Made by a program: the position numbers and the translations under genes
Part shown: one piece after another, positions 16,324 to 22,808 of the stretch
Layout of the letters: the number at the start of each line of letters is the position of its first letter
Numbering within the stretch: the first letter of the stretch is position 1
Origin: Bilamarchaeum sp040758595
Lineage (GTDB): Archaea; Micrarchaeota; Micrarchaeia; Anstonellales; Bilamarchaeaceae
Direction of reading: 5' to 3'
Assembly: GCA_040758595.1 (NCBI GenBank)
Contig: JBFLVJ010000016.1
Location: 1-32,823, forward strand
DNA: 32,823 bases
Notes under the pieces: generated by a model
The model's database searches: none
What the model was told of the DNA's origin: nothing
Seen by the model: only the letters and a program-made list of their open reading frames with translations

Positions 16324-17850
16324 CTAGTTATTTCTTTGCGATACGCGCTCGAAGACGAGTATCCCCGAGTTGTTGTAGATTGATTGCGCGCCCGGGATGG
16401 TAAATCCCTCCATCTGCCCGGGCGGGAATCCTGAGACCATGATATAATCGAACGATTCTATGTCCGTATCCTTCCGGAAGGTCTCCACGTGCGAATAGAT
16501 GTCGGAGAAAGAGCCCTGGCGGACCGGATAGGAATCGGTCCAGTAGTCCTCTATGAATGCGAGGTAGGCGTCCCTGTCCGTGAGGTTGCTTGCTTCCAGC
16601 ACCTGGTTGGTGGGGAATAGCACCCAGCCGAAATCATGCTTAGCTCCGGATAATCTGATGTCGCCTATGACTTTGTAGGCGACCGCGCCGGGGGCCCACT
16701 GGCCGACGAAAAGCACGTTCTCCTTCCCGGCCAGCAAGAGGCCGGCATCCCTCTGCGGGATGAACGCCTGCCGGTCTATCTCATGCACCATGAGCGATGT
16801 GGCGATTGTCACCGCCACCAGGCCGGCGAAGAATATCCCGAAAAAGGCGTCGGTCTTCTCCACCTTCCCGTCCCGGAGGAGCGCCTGGGCGGCATAGTAT
16901 GAAATCGCAGGCATCACCGGCAGGAAGTACCATGGCAGGAAATACCCCCCGACAAGCGGGAGGATGCCAAGAGCGTACCAGAGCGCCATGAAGCCGTTCT
17001 CCTTCCAGTGACGGGCGAAGCCGACCAGGGAAAGGGAGAACCATGCGCCGGCGGCCAGCATCAGTATCCACAGGCCGCTCCAGATGCGCTTCGCCTGGCC
17101 GAGGAGGCCTTGGGGGCTGATCAACAGGTTGAATATGTGCGAGATGTAGAGGTCGTTTCCGAGCCCTGACGACTGGAAGACCAGATATATGATGAACGCT
17201 CCAAGCGGCACTGCCGCCAGCGACAGCAGAAAGAGCGGGTCGGCGAGCTCCTTCTTGCGGCCCATGAAGAACAGATAGGCGATGGCGAGTATGGGTGCCA
17301 TGGCAGCCACTGCCGTCTTGGTGAGATATGCCAGGAAGACCAGGAAGCCGGCGGCCAGGAACCGGTTGCGGCCCATGCTCTCTTCGGTGTAGATGAGCAG
17401 CGACGAGGTTATCAGGAAGAAGAGCATGGAATCGATTATCCCGATGGTGCTGGCATACGACGTGATGTAGCTGAGCAGGAAGATGAGCATGGCTATGAAC
17501 GTCAGCTTTTTGCTGCAGCCGGCGCTCCTCAGCAGCAGGTAGAGCGGGGCGATGGTCGCCAGGCTGAAGAGCAGCGAGGGGATGCGGAAGGTGAGTTCAG
17601 GCGGTCCTGGGAGGACCGGGAGGATGGCGTTCAGCCAGAAGAAGAGCATGGGCTTCCAGGCTACCGGGTATCCCAGGAAGGTCGGGACCAGGGTCAGGCC
17701 CGCCCTCTGCTCCTCTATCATCACCGTATAGACGGCCTCGTCCTGGATGAGAGGCGTATAGAGGAGAATGGGGAGCCTCAGGAGCAGGAACAGCCCCATC
17801 AGTATGAGGACTGGCCTCTTCTCCAGCTTTAGCATCTCCAGGAAAGCCAT
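16324..17850 (-). CDS. ArnT/PMT-family membrane glycosyltransferase (GT-C)
   Basis: The encoded protein has 508 residues. The first lumenal loop contains the acidic IQDEAVYT motif typical of lipid-phosphate-sugar-dependent GT-C enzymes (PMT, ArnT). It is followed by KPMLFFW, RIPSLLFSL, about ten more membrane spans and a C-terminal extracellular domain of about 150 residues. Such enzymes move a sugar from a polyprenyl or dolichyl phosphate to protein or lipid outside the cell. I choose ATG 17850 with AGGT upstream over the in-frame TTG 17868. An ATTTAAAAAG element near 17897-17907 is a likely TATA box. With the GT2 gene it forms a two-step surface glycosylation unit. Confidence 0.87.
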   Translation of the reverse strand: MAFLEMLKLEKRPVLILMGLFLLLRLPILLYTPLIQDEAVYTVMIEEQRAGLTLVPTFLGYPVAWKPMLFFWLNAILPVLPGPPELTFRIPSLLFSLATIAPLYLLLRSAGCSKKLTFIAMLIFLLSYITSYASTIGIIDSMLFFLITSSLLIYTEESMGRNRFLAAGFLVFLAYLTKTAVAAMAPILAIAYLFFMGRKKELADPLFLLSLAAVPLGAFIIYLVFQSSGLGNDLYISHIFNLLISPQGLLGQAKRIWSGLWILMLAAGAWFSLSLVGFARHWKENGFMALWYALGILPLVGGYFLPWYFLPVMPAISYYAAQALLRDGKVEKTDAFFGIFFAGLVAVTIATSLMVHEIDRQAFIPQRDAGLLLAGKENVLFVGQWAPGAVAYKVIGDIRLSGAKHDFGWVLFPTNQVLEASNLTDRDAYLAFIEDYWTDSYPVRQGSFSDIYSHVETFRKDTDIESFDYIMVSGFPPGQMEGFTIPGAQSIYNNSGILVFERVSQRNN

Positions 17851-17896
17851 CCAACCTACCTTTTGCAATCTGATACTCTTTTTACCACGTTAAAGA

Positions 17897-17940
17897 ACCT
17901 TTTTAAATATTAACATATATGGAAACCACAAGGTGAAATA
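17897..17940. promoter_or_regulatory. Divergent promoter between glycosyltransferase and VirB2-like gene
   Basis: TTTTTAAATATT with a TTTAAA core at 17902-17907 could be read in both directions. On the plus side AGGTGA (17931-17936) lies four bases before ATG 17941. Confidence 0.55.
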
Positions 17941-18321
17941 ATGAACATACTAGAAGGTATGAAGATGATTAACGCTACCGCTAAATACCTGTTTGTGACC
18001 CTCGTGGTCCTCAGCATGGTCCCGGCCGTGTTCGCCAGCCCCACTGGCATCACATCCGCGCTCCAGCAGCTCTGCCTGATGTCCCAGCAGTTCCTGGGCC
18101 TGGTCGCGATGGTCCTCATCGTGCTGGCAGGTTCGATCTATGCGATCGGCCAGATACTTGGTGCAGAGACCAGGGCGAGGGCGGCGGTGTGGGCCACTTC
18201 GATGCTCATCGGTGCTGTCATCGGCATCATCATATACCTCGTAACACCGTATCTGATAAGCGTGCTGCTCTCAGGTTCTCCGGGCATCTCTGTGAGCCCA
18301 ACGAACCCGTGCGGTGTCTGA
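17941..18321 (+). CDS. Small VirB2/TrbC-like membrane protein
   Basis: The encoded protein has 126 residues, with SD AGGTGA just upstream. A signal-like hydrophobic stretch (residues 15-32, ending VFAS) is followed by a short segment with one cysteine (QLCLMSQQ), two long hydrophobic spans joined by a charged loop (GAETRARAAV), and a short Ser/Pro tail. This order resembles the VirB2/TrbC pilin fold of conjugation and secretion systems, and similar small proteins are frequent in small archaeal genomes. No VirB4 or VirD4 ATPase is seen in the window, so a pilin role is not shown. Confidence 0.68.
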   Translation: MNILEGMKMINATAKYLFVTLVVLSMVPAVFASPTGITSALQQLCLMSQQFLGLVAMVLIVLAGSIYAIGQILGAETRARAAVWATSMLIGAVIGIIIYLVTPYLISVLLSGSPGISVSPTNPCGV

Positions 18322-18327
18322 AAACCA

Positions 18328-18383
18328 TAAGACTTTTTTTCATTTTAACTTATCTTTTTAAATCTTCTAAGCCAATCCCATCC
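18328..18383 (+). promoter_or_regulatory. T-tract terminator and TATA box before the KaiC-like gene
   Basis: GACTTTTTTTCATTTTAAC after the VirB2-like gene is a likely T-tract terminator. TTTAAA (18357-18362) is centred 24.5 bp before ATG 18384, which implies a leaderless transcript. Confidence 0.6.
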
Positions 18384-19091
18384 ATGGCTCTAGGAGTGAA
18401 CGAGAAGATGCCCATCCTGAAGGCCAACAGGCTCTCGACAGGCATCGCGGACATGGACATAATCCTCGAAGGCGGATATACCAACCCCGGCAACATCGTC
18501 ATCATAGGACCTAGCGGCATGGAGAAGGCGGCCTTCGCCTACCATTTCGCGGCGGCATCAGCGGAAGACAACGCCTACATAATCTGCTCACATTCCTCTC
18601 CGGAAGACATCATCAGCAAGGCATCCACCCTCGGCATCAGGCTGGACAGGGAGAACATCCGCTTCATAGACTGCTACACCGCCACCCTGGGCAAGGGACA
18701 GGGGAAAGAGATGCCCCGCGTGAGGAGTGTTATGGGCCCCGGTGCGCTCAACGACATCTCGCTGATGCTCAATGAAGCCCTAGAGGAGAGCCAGGGCAAG
18801 AAGATGAGGGTGGTGTTCGACACCCTCTCCACGTTCATGCTCCACAACCCGGAGGACTCCATGAGGAAGTTCCTTTCGGTGATAGGAGGAAGGCTCAAGA
18901 GCGCGGGCGCCACCACGCTCTATCTAGTGGACGAAGGGGTGCATGACAAGCACGCCATAAGCCTCATCGAGCACAACATGGACGAGAGCCATACCCTCAA
19001 GGAGGAGGGCGGGAGGCTGGTTTTCAGCGTCCCGGAATTGGACATGCCCATCCCGGTGAGGATAGGGCCGGCAGGCATCACGATAATATAG
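18384..19091 (+). CDS. KaiC/RAD55-family RecA-fold protein with degenerate Walker A
   Basis: The encoded protein has 235 residues. The domain begins LSTGIADMDIILEGG and continues with NIVIIGPSGMEKAAFAYHF, the usual KaiC/RAD55 P-loop region. The P-loop reads GPSGMEKA instead of GxxxxGK(S/T), so the second glycine and the Ser/Thr are missing. Walker B is present (MRVVFDTLSTFML). It is probably a nucleotide-binding-impaired regulatory or scaffold member. ATG 18384 is chosen because the frame upstream overlaps the previous gene and the TATA box at 18357-18362. The next gene encodes a roadblock protein, a frequent partner of regulatory NTPases. Confidence 0.8.
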   Translation: MALGVNEKMPILKANRLSTGIADMDIILEGGYTNPGNIVIIGPSGMEKAAFAYHFAAASAEDNAYIICSHSSPEDIISKASTLGIRLDRENIRFIDCYTATLGKGQGKEMPRVRSVMGPGALNDISLMLNEALEESQGKKMRVVFDTLSTFMLHNPEDSMRKFLSVIGGRLKSAGATTLYLVDEGVHDKHAISLIEHNMDESHTLKEEGGRLVFSVPELDMPIPVRIGPAGITII

Positions 19092-19144
19092 TTTCCGGTT
19101 CCCGGTTTCGTGTTTCGAGACTGGAGACCCAGGACGGGAGACCG
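19091..19144. repeat. Heptanucleotide array C, two inverted arms
   Basis: The left arm on the minus strand reads GAAACAC, GAAACCG, GGAACCG, GAAACTA. The right arm on the plus strand reads GAGACTG, GAGACCC, AGGACGG, GAGACCG. The two arms face each other in the gap between the KaiC-like and roadblock genes, and the right arm ends at the roadblock start region. Confidence 0.75.
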
Positions 19145-19149
19145 ATGAC

Positions 19150-19473
19150 ATGACAACAGAACTCGAAACCATACTGAACCAGATGAAAGAGAGGGGCATC
19201 GGCGGGGCGGTCGTCAGGGCTGACGGCGTGGCCGTGGCATCCACGATAGCGCTGAACGACGTGAGCGCAGGCCTGATAGCGTCTGTCGCCAACGTCTCCG
19301 ATGCGCTCATGAAGAAGGCTGATGACGAGCAGAAGGAGATAGAGATCTCGTTCGACGGCCTCATCCTGGTCATGATACCGGTCAAGGGGCACCTGTTCTG
19401 CGGGATGATAAAGGAGCGGGAAGAGAAGAAGATAGTCCAGGAATTCGCCCAGAACGCCAAGGACAAGCTGTAG
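19150..19473 (+). CDS. Roadblock/LC7-domain protein
   Basis: The encoded protein has 107 residues. It has the family pattern GAVVRADGVAVAS, then DVSAGLIASVANVSDALMKKA, then a DGLILVMIPVKGHLFCGMI strand pair and a C-terminal helix. Roadblock/LC7 proteins are small dimeric regulators of small GTPases and other NTPases (MglB, Rag-Ragulator). No GTPase gene is adjacent, so the KaiC-like protein 58 bp upstream is the likeliest partner. The GGGAG of the right repeat arm precedes the ATG and may act as the SD. Confidence 0.83.
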   Translation: MTTELETILNQMKERGIGGAVVRADGVAVASTIALNDVSAGLIASVANVSDALMKKADDEQKEIEISFDGLILVMIPVKGHLFCGMIKEREEKKIVQEFAQNAKDKL

Positions 19474-19483
19474 CGATGATGTC

Positions 19484-19492
19484 TTAAATAAT
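19484..19492 (+). promoter_or_regulatory. TATA box of the HEPN gene
   Basis: TTAAATAA is centred about 22.5 bp before ATG 19510. The spacing is short but acceptable for a leaderless transcript. Confidence 0.5.
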
Positions 19493-19509
19493 GCCCCCCA
19501 AGATAGTCC

Positions 19510-19863
19510 ATGCGCGAAGAGATTTTGTTGTGGTGGGGTCAGGCCGAGAAGGACTTTGAAGCCGCCCGCAAGAACTACGACATCGGCGAATATTATCTAG
19601 TCGCCTTCCTCTGCCAGCAGGCGGTCGAGAAGGCGCTTAAAGCGGCGTACATCAGAAAGACCAGGGAGAATCCGGGGCCGATACACTCCATTATAGCATT
19701 GGCTAATGCAGTGGGGCTTCCGGCTGCATTTTTCACGACGCTGAGGAAGCTGGGCGTGGATTTCGTCGCCACGCGATATCCGGATGCTGCGACGGGCCTG
19801 CCATATGAGAATTACGACCAGAACATACGAAAGAGAGACTGGCTGAATCGGATAGGGTGCTAA
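19510..19863 (+). CDS. HEPN-domain protein, C-terminus lost by a frameshift
   Basis: The reading frame gives 117 residues: WGQAEKDFEAARKNYDIGEYYLVAFLCQQAVEKALKA is the classic HEPN first half, followed by HSIIALANAVGLP and ATRYPDA...YENYDQ. After about 19823 the frame becomes unlike the family and stops at 19861. The frame beginning at 19824 instead encodes HTKERLAESDRVLRWIKKEL and stops at TGA 19890-19892, which is a typical HEPN C-terminus. One missing base near 19822-19823 would restore a protein of about 127 residues. The RX4-6H RNase motif is not visible. It forms a pair with the nucleotidyltransferase that follows. It could be a damaged gene or a sequencing error. Confidence 0.82.
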   Translation: MREEILLWWGQAEKDFEAARKNYDIGEYYLVAFLCQQAVEKALKAAYIRKTRENPGPIHSIIALANAVGLPAAFFTTLRKLGVDFVATRYPDAATGLPYENYDQNIRKRDWLNRIGC

Positions 19864-19864
19864 G

Positions 19865-20188
19865 ATGGATAAAGAAAGAGCTCGGTCTTTGAAGCCGATA
19901 ATGGGTTTCGTTGAGAAGCTGAAGAAAGCATATGCCCCATCCCTCATACTGATGTTCGGTAGCAGGGCTAGGGGGGATGAACTCCGAGGAAGCGATTATG
20001 ATATAATGGTGGTGAGCTCTGCGTTCGAGGGCAAGGGATGGATCAGGAGGCATGAGGAAGCATATGCTTATTGGGACAATGAGCTGGACCTGCTGTGCTA
20101 TTCTCCGGAAGAGTTCCGGGTAAAGAGAGGCCAGATAGGGATAGTCAGCAAAGCGCTCAAGGAAGGCACCGTGATATACCAGAATTGA
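19865..20188 (+). CDS. MNT-type minimal nucleotidyltransferase paired with HEPN
   Basis: The frame from ATG 19865 gives 107 residues. The signature GSX10DXD is intact (G32, S33, D44, D46 in that numbering). The protein ends with an LDLLCYSPEEF acidic strand and an IGIVSKAL helix. If the HEPN gene really ends at 19892, the true start is more likely ATG 19901 (95 residues), 8 bp after that stop and directly before the conserved fold. HEPN-MNT pairs act as toxin-antitoxin or nucleotide-modifying modules. This is the second such pair in the window, with the reverse gene order of the first. Confidence 0.85.
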   Translation: MDKERARSLKPIMGFVEKLKKAYAPSLILMFGSRARGDELRGSDYDIMVVSSAFEGKGWIRRHEEAYAYWDNELDLLCYSPEEFRVKRGQIGIVSKALKEGTVIYQN

Positions 20189-20197
20189 GGCGGCTTC

Positions 20198-21505
20198 ATG
20201 GACTACTGCAGGCTTCTTTCCGGCTACGATTACGCCGAGCTCCGCTTGGGCCGCGGCCATGAATCGCAAATCAGCATCAAGGACGGCGAGGTGAAGAACG
20301 TCTCGGGTTCGGCCGAAGGGGTCAGCGTACGGGTGCTCATCAATGGCTCCTGGGGATTCGCATCGAGCTCGAGGCTGGCCGGCATCCCCGGCCTCATCAA
20401 GAAGGCCGAGAGGCTCGCCAAGCTGGAGAGCGGGAGGATCAGGGTCGGAGAGGTGCGCGAGGCGAAGAAGACCATCCGGGAAGATGCGGTCCCTGCTGAT
20501 CCGGAAGAGCAGGTGAAAACCCTGCTCGAAGCCGCAAATGCCATGGAGCATGCGGAAGTGATCTCCAGGATGGTCTCCTGCAGCGACGGGATGGTGGAGC
20601 GCGAGTTCTTCGATTCACACGGATCTCACATAATCCAGCGGACGGCATCCACCTATCTCTCATGCTCGTGCGTGGCCCGCTCGGGAGATCTCATCCAGCG
20701 CGGCTCGCACCGGGGATGGTCGAAGAGCGGGTTCATGGACATGGACATCATGCCGATAGCGAAGGAGGCCCGCGATAAGGCGCTGCGGCTTCTTAAGGCA
20801 GGTCCGCCGCCCAAAGGGAGGTTCACGGTGGTGCTCGACCCCGAGATGACCGGCGTGTTCTCCCACGAGGCCGTGGGCCATGCCTGCGAAGCGGATGCTG
20901 TCGTTGACAAGGAATCCATACTGACGGACCGGATGGGAAAGAAGATAGGCGATGAGAGGGTGACCATAATAGACGACCCCGCCGCGGACGATTTCGGAAG
21001 GTACGCTTTCGATGACGAGGGCGTCGAGGGGAAGCCTGTGAAGCTGGTCGACAAAGGGATCCTCAGCGGATACCTCAATTCCAGGGAGACGGCGGCCGCT
21101 CTGGGGATGGAGCCCAACGGACATGCGAGGTCAGATGGCTACGACTCGGTTCCGGTCGTGAGGATGGGGAATACATATTTCCAGAGAGGGAGCTCTTCTG
21201 TCGATGATGTGTTCGATGTGAAGCAGGGCATCTACCTCAAGGGCATGAAAGGCGGCAGCGTGGACATCTTCTCAGGCGGGTTCATGTTCAAGGCCGAAGA
21301 GGCATACGAGATAGTGAAGGGCGAGAAGGGGAAGATAATGCGGGATGTGACCATCACCGGGAACATCCTGGAGACTCTCCTGAATGTCGAATCCGTCGGG
21401 AACGATTTCGGGACCAGCCCCGGGATCTGCGGCAAGGCGGGCCAGCAGGTGCCGGTGTCCGACGGCGGGCCCCACATCAGGGTGAAGAATGTCGCGATAG
21501 GTTAG
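20198..21505 (+). CDS. tldD: TldD/PmbA-family metalloprotease
   Basis: The encoded protein has 435 residues, close to the family's usual 450. The zinc site HEAVGH is at residues 223-228, and the C-terminal GICGKAGQQVPVSDGGPHIRV segment, conserved near the end of TldD, is present, as is the VKNVSGSAEGVSVRVL segment of the N-terminal domain. TldD with TldE degrades unfolded or leader peptides and matures ribosomally made peptides. No tldE partner is in the window. GAGG precedes the ATG, 9 bp after the nucleotidyltransferase stop. Confidence 0.93.
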   Translation: MDYCRLLSGYDYAELRLGRGHESQISIKDGEVKNVSGSAEGVSVRVLINGSWGFASSSRLAGIPGLIKKAERLAKLESGRIRVGEVREAKKTIREDAVPADPEEQVKTLLEAANAMEHAEVISRMVSCSDGMVEREFFDSHGSHIIQRTASTYLSCSCVARSGDLIQRGSHRGWSKSGFMDMDIMPIAKEARDKALRLLKAGPPPKGRFTVVLDPEMTGVFSHEAVGHACEADAVVDKESILTDRMGKKIGDERVTIIDDPAADDFGRYAFDDEGVEGKPVKLVDKGILSGYLNSRETAAALGMEPNGHARSDGYDSVPVVRMGNTYFQRGSSSVDDVFDVKQGIYLKGMKGGSVDIFSGGFMFKAEEAYEIVKGEKGKIMRDVTITGNILETLLNVESVGNDFGTSPGICGKAGQQVPVSDGGPHIRVKNVAIG

Positions 21506-21510
21506 ATGCG

Positions 21511-21603
21511 ACGGTTTCGGGTCTTGCGTTTAGTGTTTTGGTTTTGTTGGTTTGGCTTACGAGACCGGAAACCCGAGACTGGAAACCGGAAACTCGAGAC
21601 CGC
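21511..21603. repeat. Heptanucleotide array D, the clearest copy, with a degenerate inverted arm
   Basis: The right arm (plus, about 21560-21602) reads GAGACCG, GAAACCC, GAGACTG, GAAACCG, GAAACTC, GAGACCG in perfect phase. The left arm read on the minus strand has AAAACAC, TAAACGC, AAGACCC, GAAACCG. The arms face each other across about 25 bp of T/G-rich sequence between tldD and the TctA-like gene. Confidence 0.85.
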
Positions 21604-21655
21604 CTGAGAATCTCCTTAATAACATTTGCCATCCTTTATCCCTCCGGGGGATGAT

Positions 21656-22807
21656 ATGAGCGATGCGCTCTATTTGTCAGCAGGTTTCCTACTGGGATTC
21701 TTAGGCGGATTGCTGCCCGGCCTTCATTCCAACACCATGATTTCAGTGCTCTCTTCGCTGGGCCTGGACGAGCATGCGCTCGCCTTCATGGTGATGACGC
21801 TCTTCCCTGCGCATCTCGTCTCATCGTTCATCCCTTCCATGTTCTTCGGGATACCTGAGAGCGGGACCGTGATGGCCGTGCTGCCCGGGCAGAGGATGGT
21901 TTTGAGCGGCCGGGGATTGTCGGCGCTCAAGACGGTCCTGGCCTCATGTATGCTGACCGCCCTGCTATCGCTGGCGCTGTTTCCGGTTTCGCTGGATTTT
22001 TTTCCTGTCGTGTACGGAGTGCTGAGGCCGCATATGGGCTGGGTACTGCTGGCGGTCTCTGTCGTGTTGTTGGTGCGCGGGAAGCGGCCATTCCACGGAG
22101 CGGTCGTGTTCATCGCTGCCGGTATGCTGGGGAAGGCTGCGTTCGGGATGGAGATGGCGGATCCGTTCCTCCCCCTGTTCTCCGGGATGTTCGCCATGGC
22201 GGCGGTCATGAGCTACCAACAGGGGAACGTGCCTGAGCAGAAGGACGAACCGGCAGAGCCCGGGATTTTGCGATATGTTTTGGTGGGGACGCTCTGCGGA
22301 ATGTGCGCCCTGATGATCCCGGGGGTCGGCTCTCCTTCGCAGGTGGCGGTGTTCGCCAGCATCTTCATGCCCTTCGAGACCATGGGATACCTGGCTCTCG
22401 TGAGCGCCATATCGATGAGCCAGGGGCTGCTTTCGTTCTCCACCGCGGCATCCATAGGCAAGAGCAGGGTCGGGGCGACGGCCTGGCTCTCCTCCCTCAT
22501 AGACATAGAATCGAACCTTGTTTTGCTGGCTGTGATGTTCTTGCTCTCCATAGCGCTTGCTGCGCTCCTGGCTTATGCCATGCGGAAGGCCATAGGGAGG
22601 ATAGCATCGCTGGATTTCTCTGCCATGAATCTGATACTCGCCCTGTATATCGTTGCGGTCACGCTGGTGATAGACGGGCCTGTGGGCCTGTTAGTGCTCT
22701 CTGGCGGGGCGGCATTGGGATGGCTCACGATAAGGATGGGAGTGGAAAGGACGAGCTTGATGGGGGCGCTGATAGTGCCGACGCTTCTTCTGCTGTTCAG
22801 GATTTAG
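21656..22807 (+). CDS. TctA-like (DUF112) membrane permease
   Basis: The encoded protein has 383 residues. The opening GFLLGFLGGLLPGLHSNT and the repeat of the same theme in the second half (TLCGMCALMIPGVGSPSQVAVF) match the inverted TctA halves, each with a glycine/proline-rich re-entrant motif. About ten to eleven membrane spans are visible. Bacterial TctA is the large permease subunit of tripartite carboxylate transporters. Archaeal homologues usually lack TctB and TctC, and neither is here. ATG 21656 is preferred over the in-frame TTG 21626 because GGGGGA lies just ahead of it. The stop is one base from the carB stop on the other strand. The substrate is unknown. Confidence 0.83.
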   Translation: MSDALYLSAGFLLGFLGGLLPGLHSNTMISVLSSLGLDEHALAFMVMTLFPAHLVSSFIPSMFFGIPESGTVMAVLPGQRMVLSGRGLSALKTVLASCMLTALLSLALFPVSLDFFPVVYGVLRPHMGWVLLAVSVVLLVRGKRPFHGAVVFIAAGMLGKAAFGMEMADPFLPLFSGMFAMAAVMSYQQGNVPEQKDEPAEPGILRYVLVGTLCGMCALMIPGVGSPSQVAVFASIFMPFETMGYLALVSAISMSQGLLSFSTAASIGKSRVGATAWLSSLIDIESNLVLLAVMFLLSIALAALLAYAMRKAIGRIASLDFSAMNLILALYIVAVTLVIDGPVGLLVLSGGAALGWLTIRMGVERTSLMGALIVPTLLLLFRI

Positions 22808-22808
22808 G

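Noticed and set aside
17941..18321. Part of a type IV secretion or conjugation locus
   Set aside because: Only a VirB2/TrbC-like small protein is present; there is no VirB4, VirB6 or coupling ATPase in the window.
18189..18383. N-terminal extension of the KaiC-like protein
   Set aside because: The added 65 codons overlap the VirB2-like gene and run through a T-tract and a TATA box placed correctly for ATG 18384.
21511..21603. CRISPR array
   Set aside because: Units are 7 nt without spacers and no cas genes are in the window.
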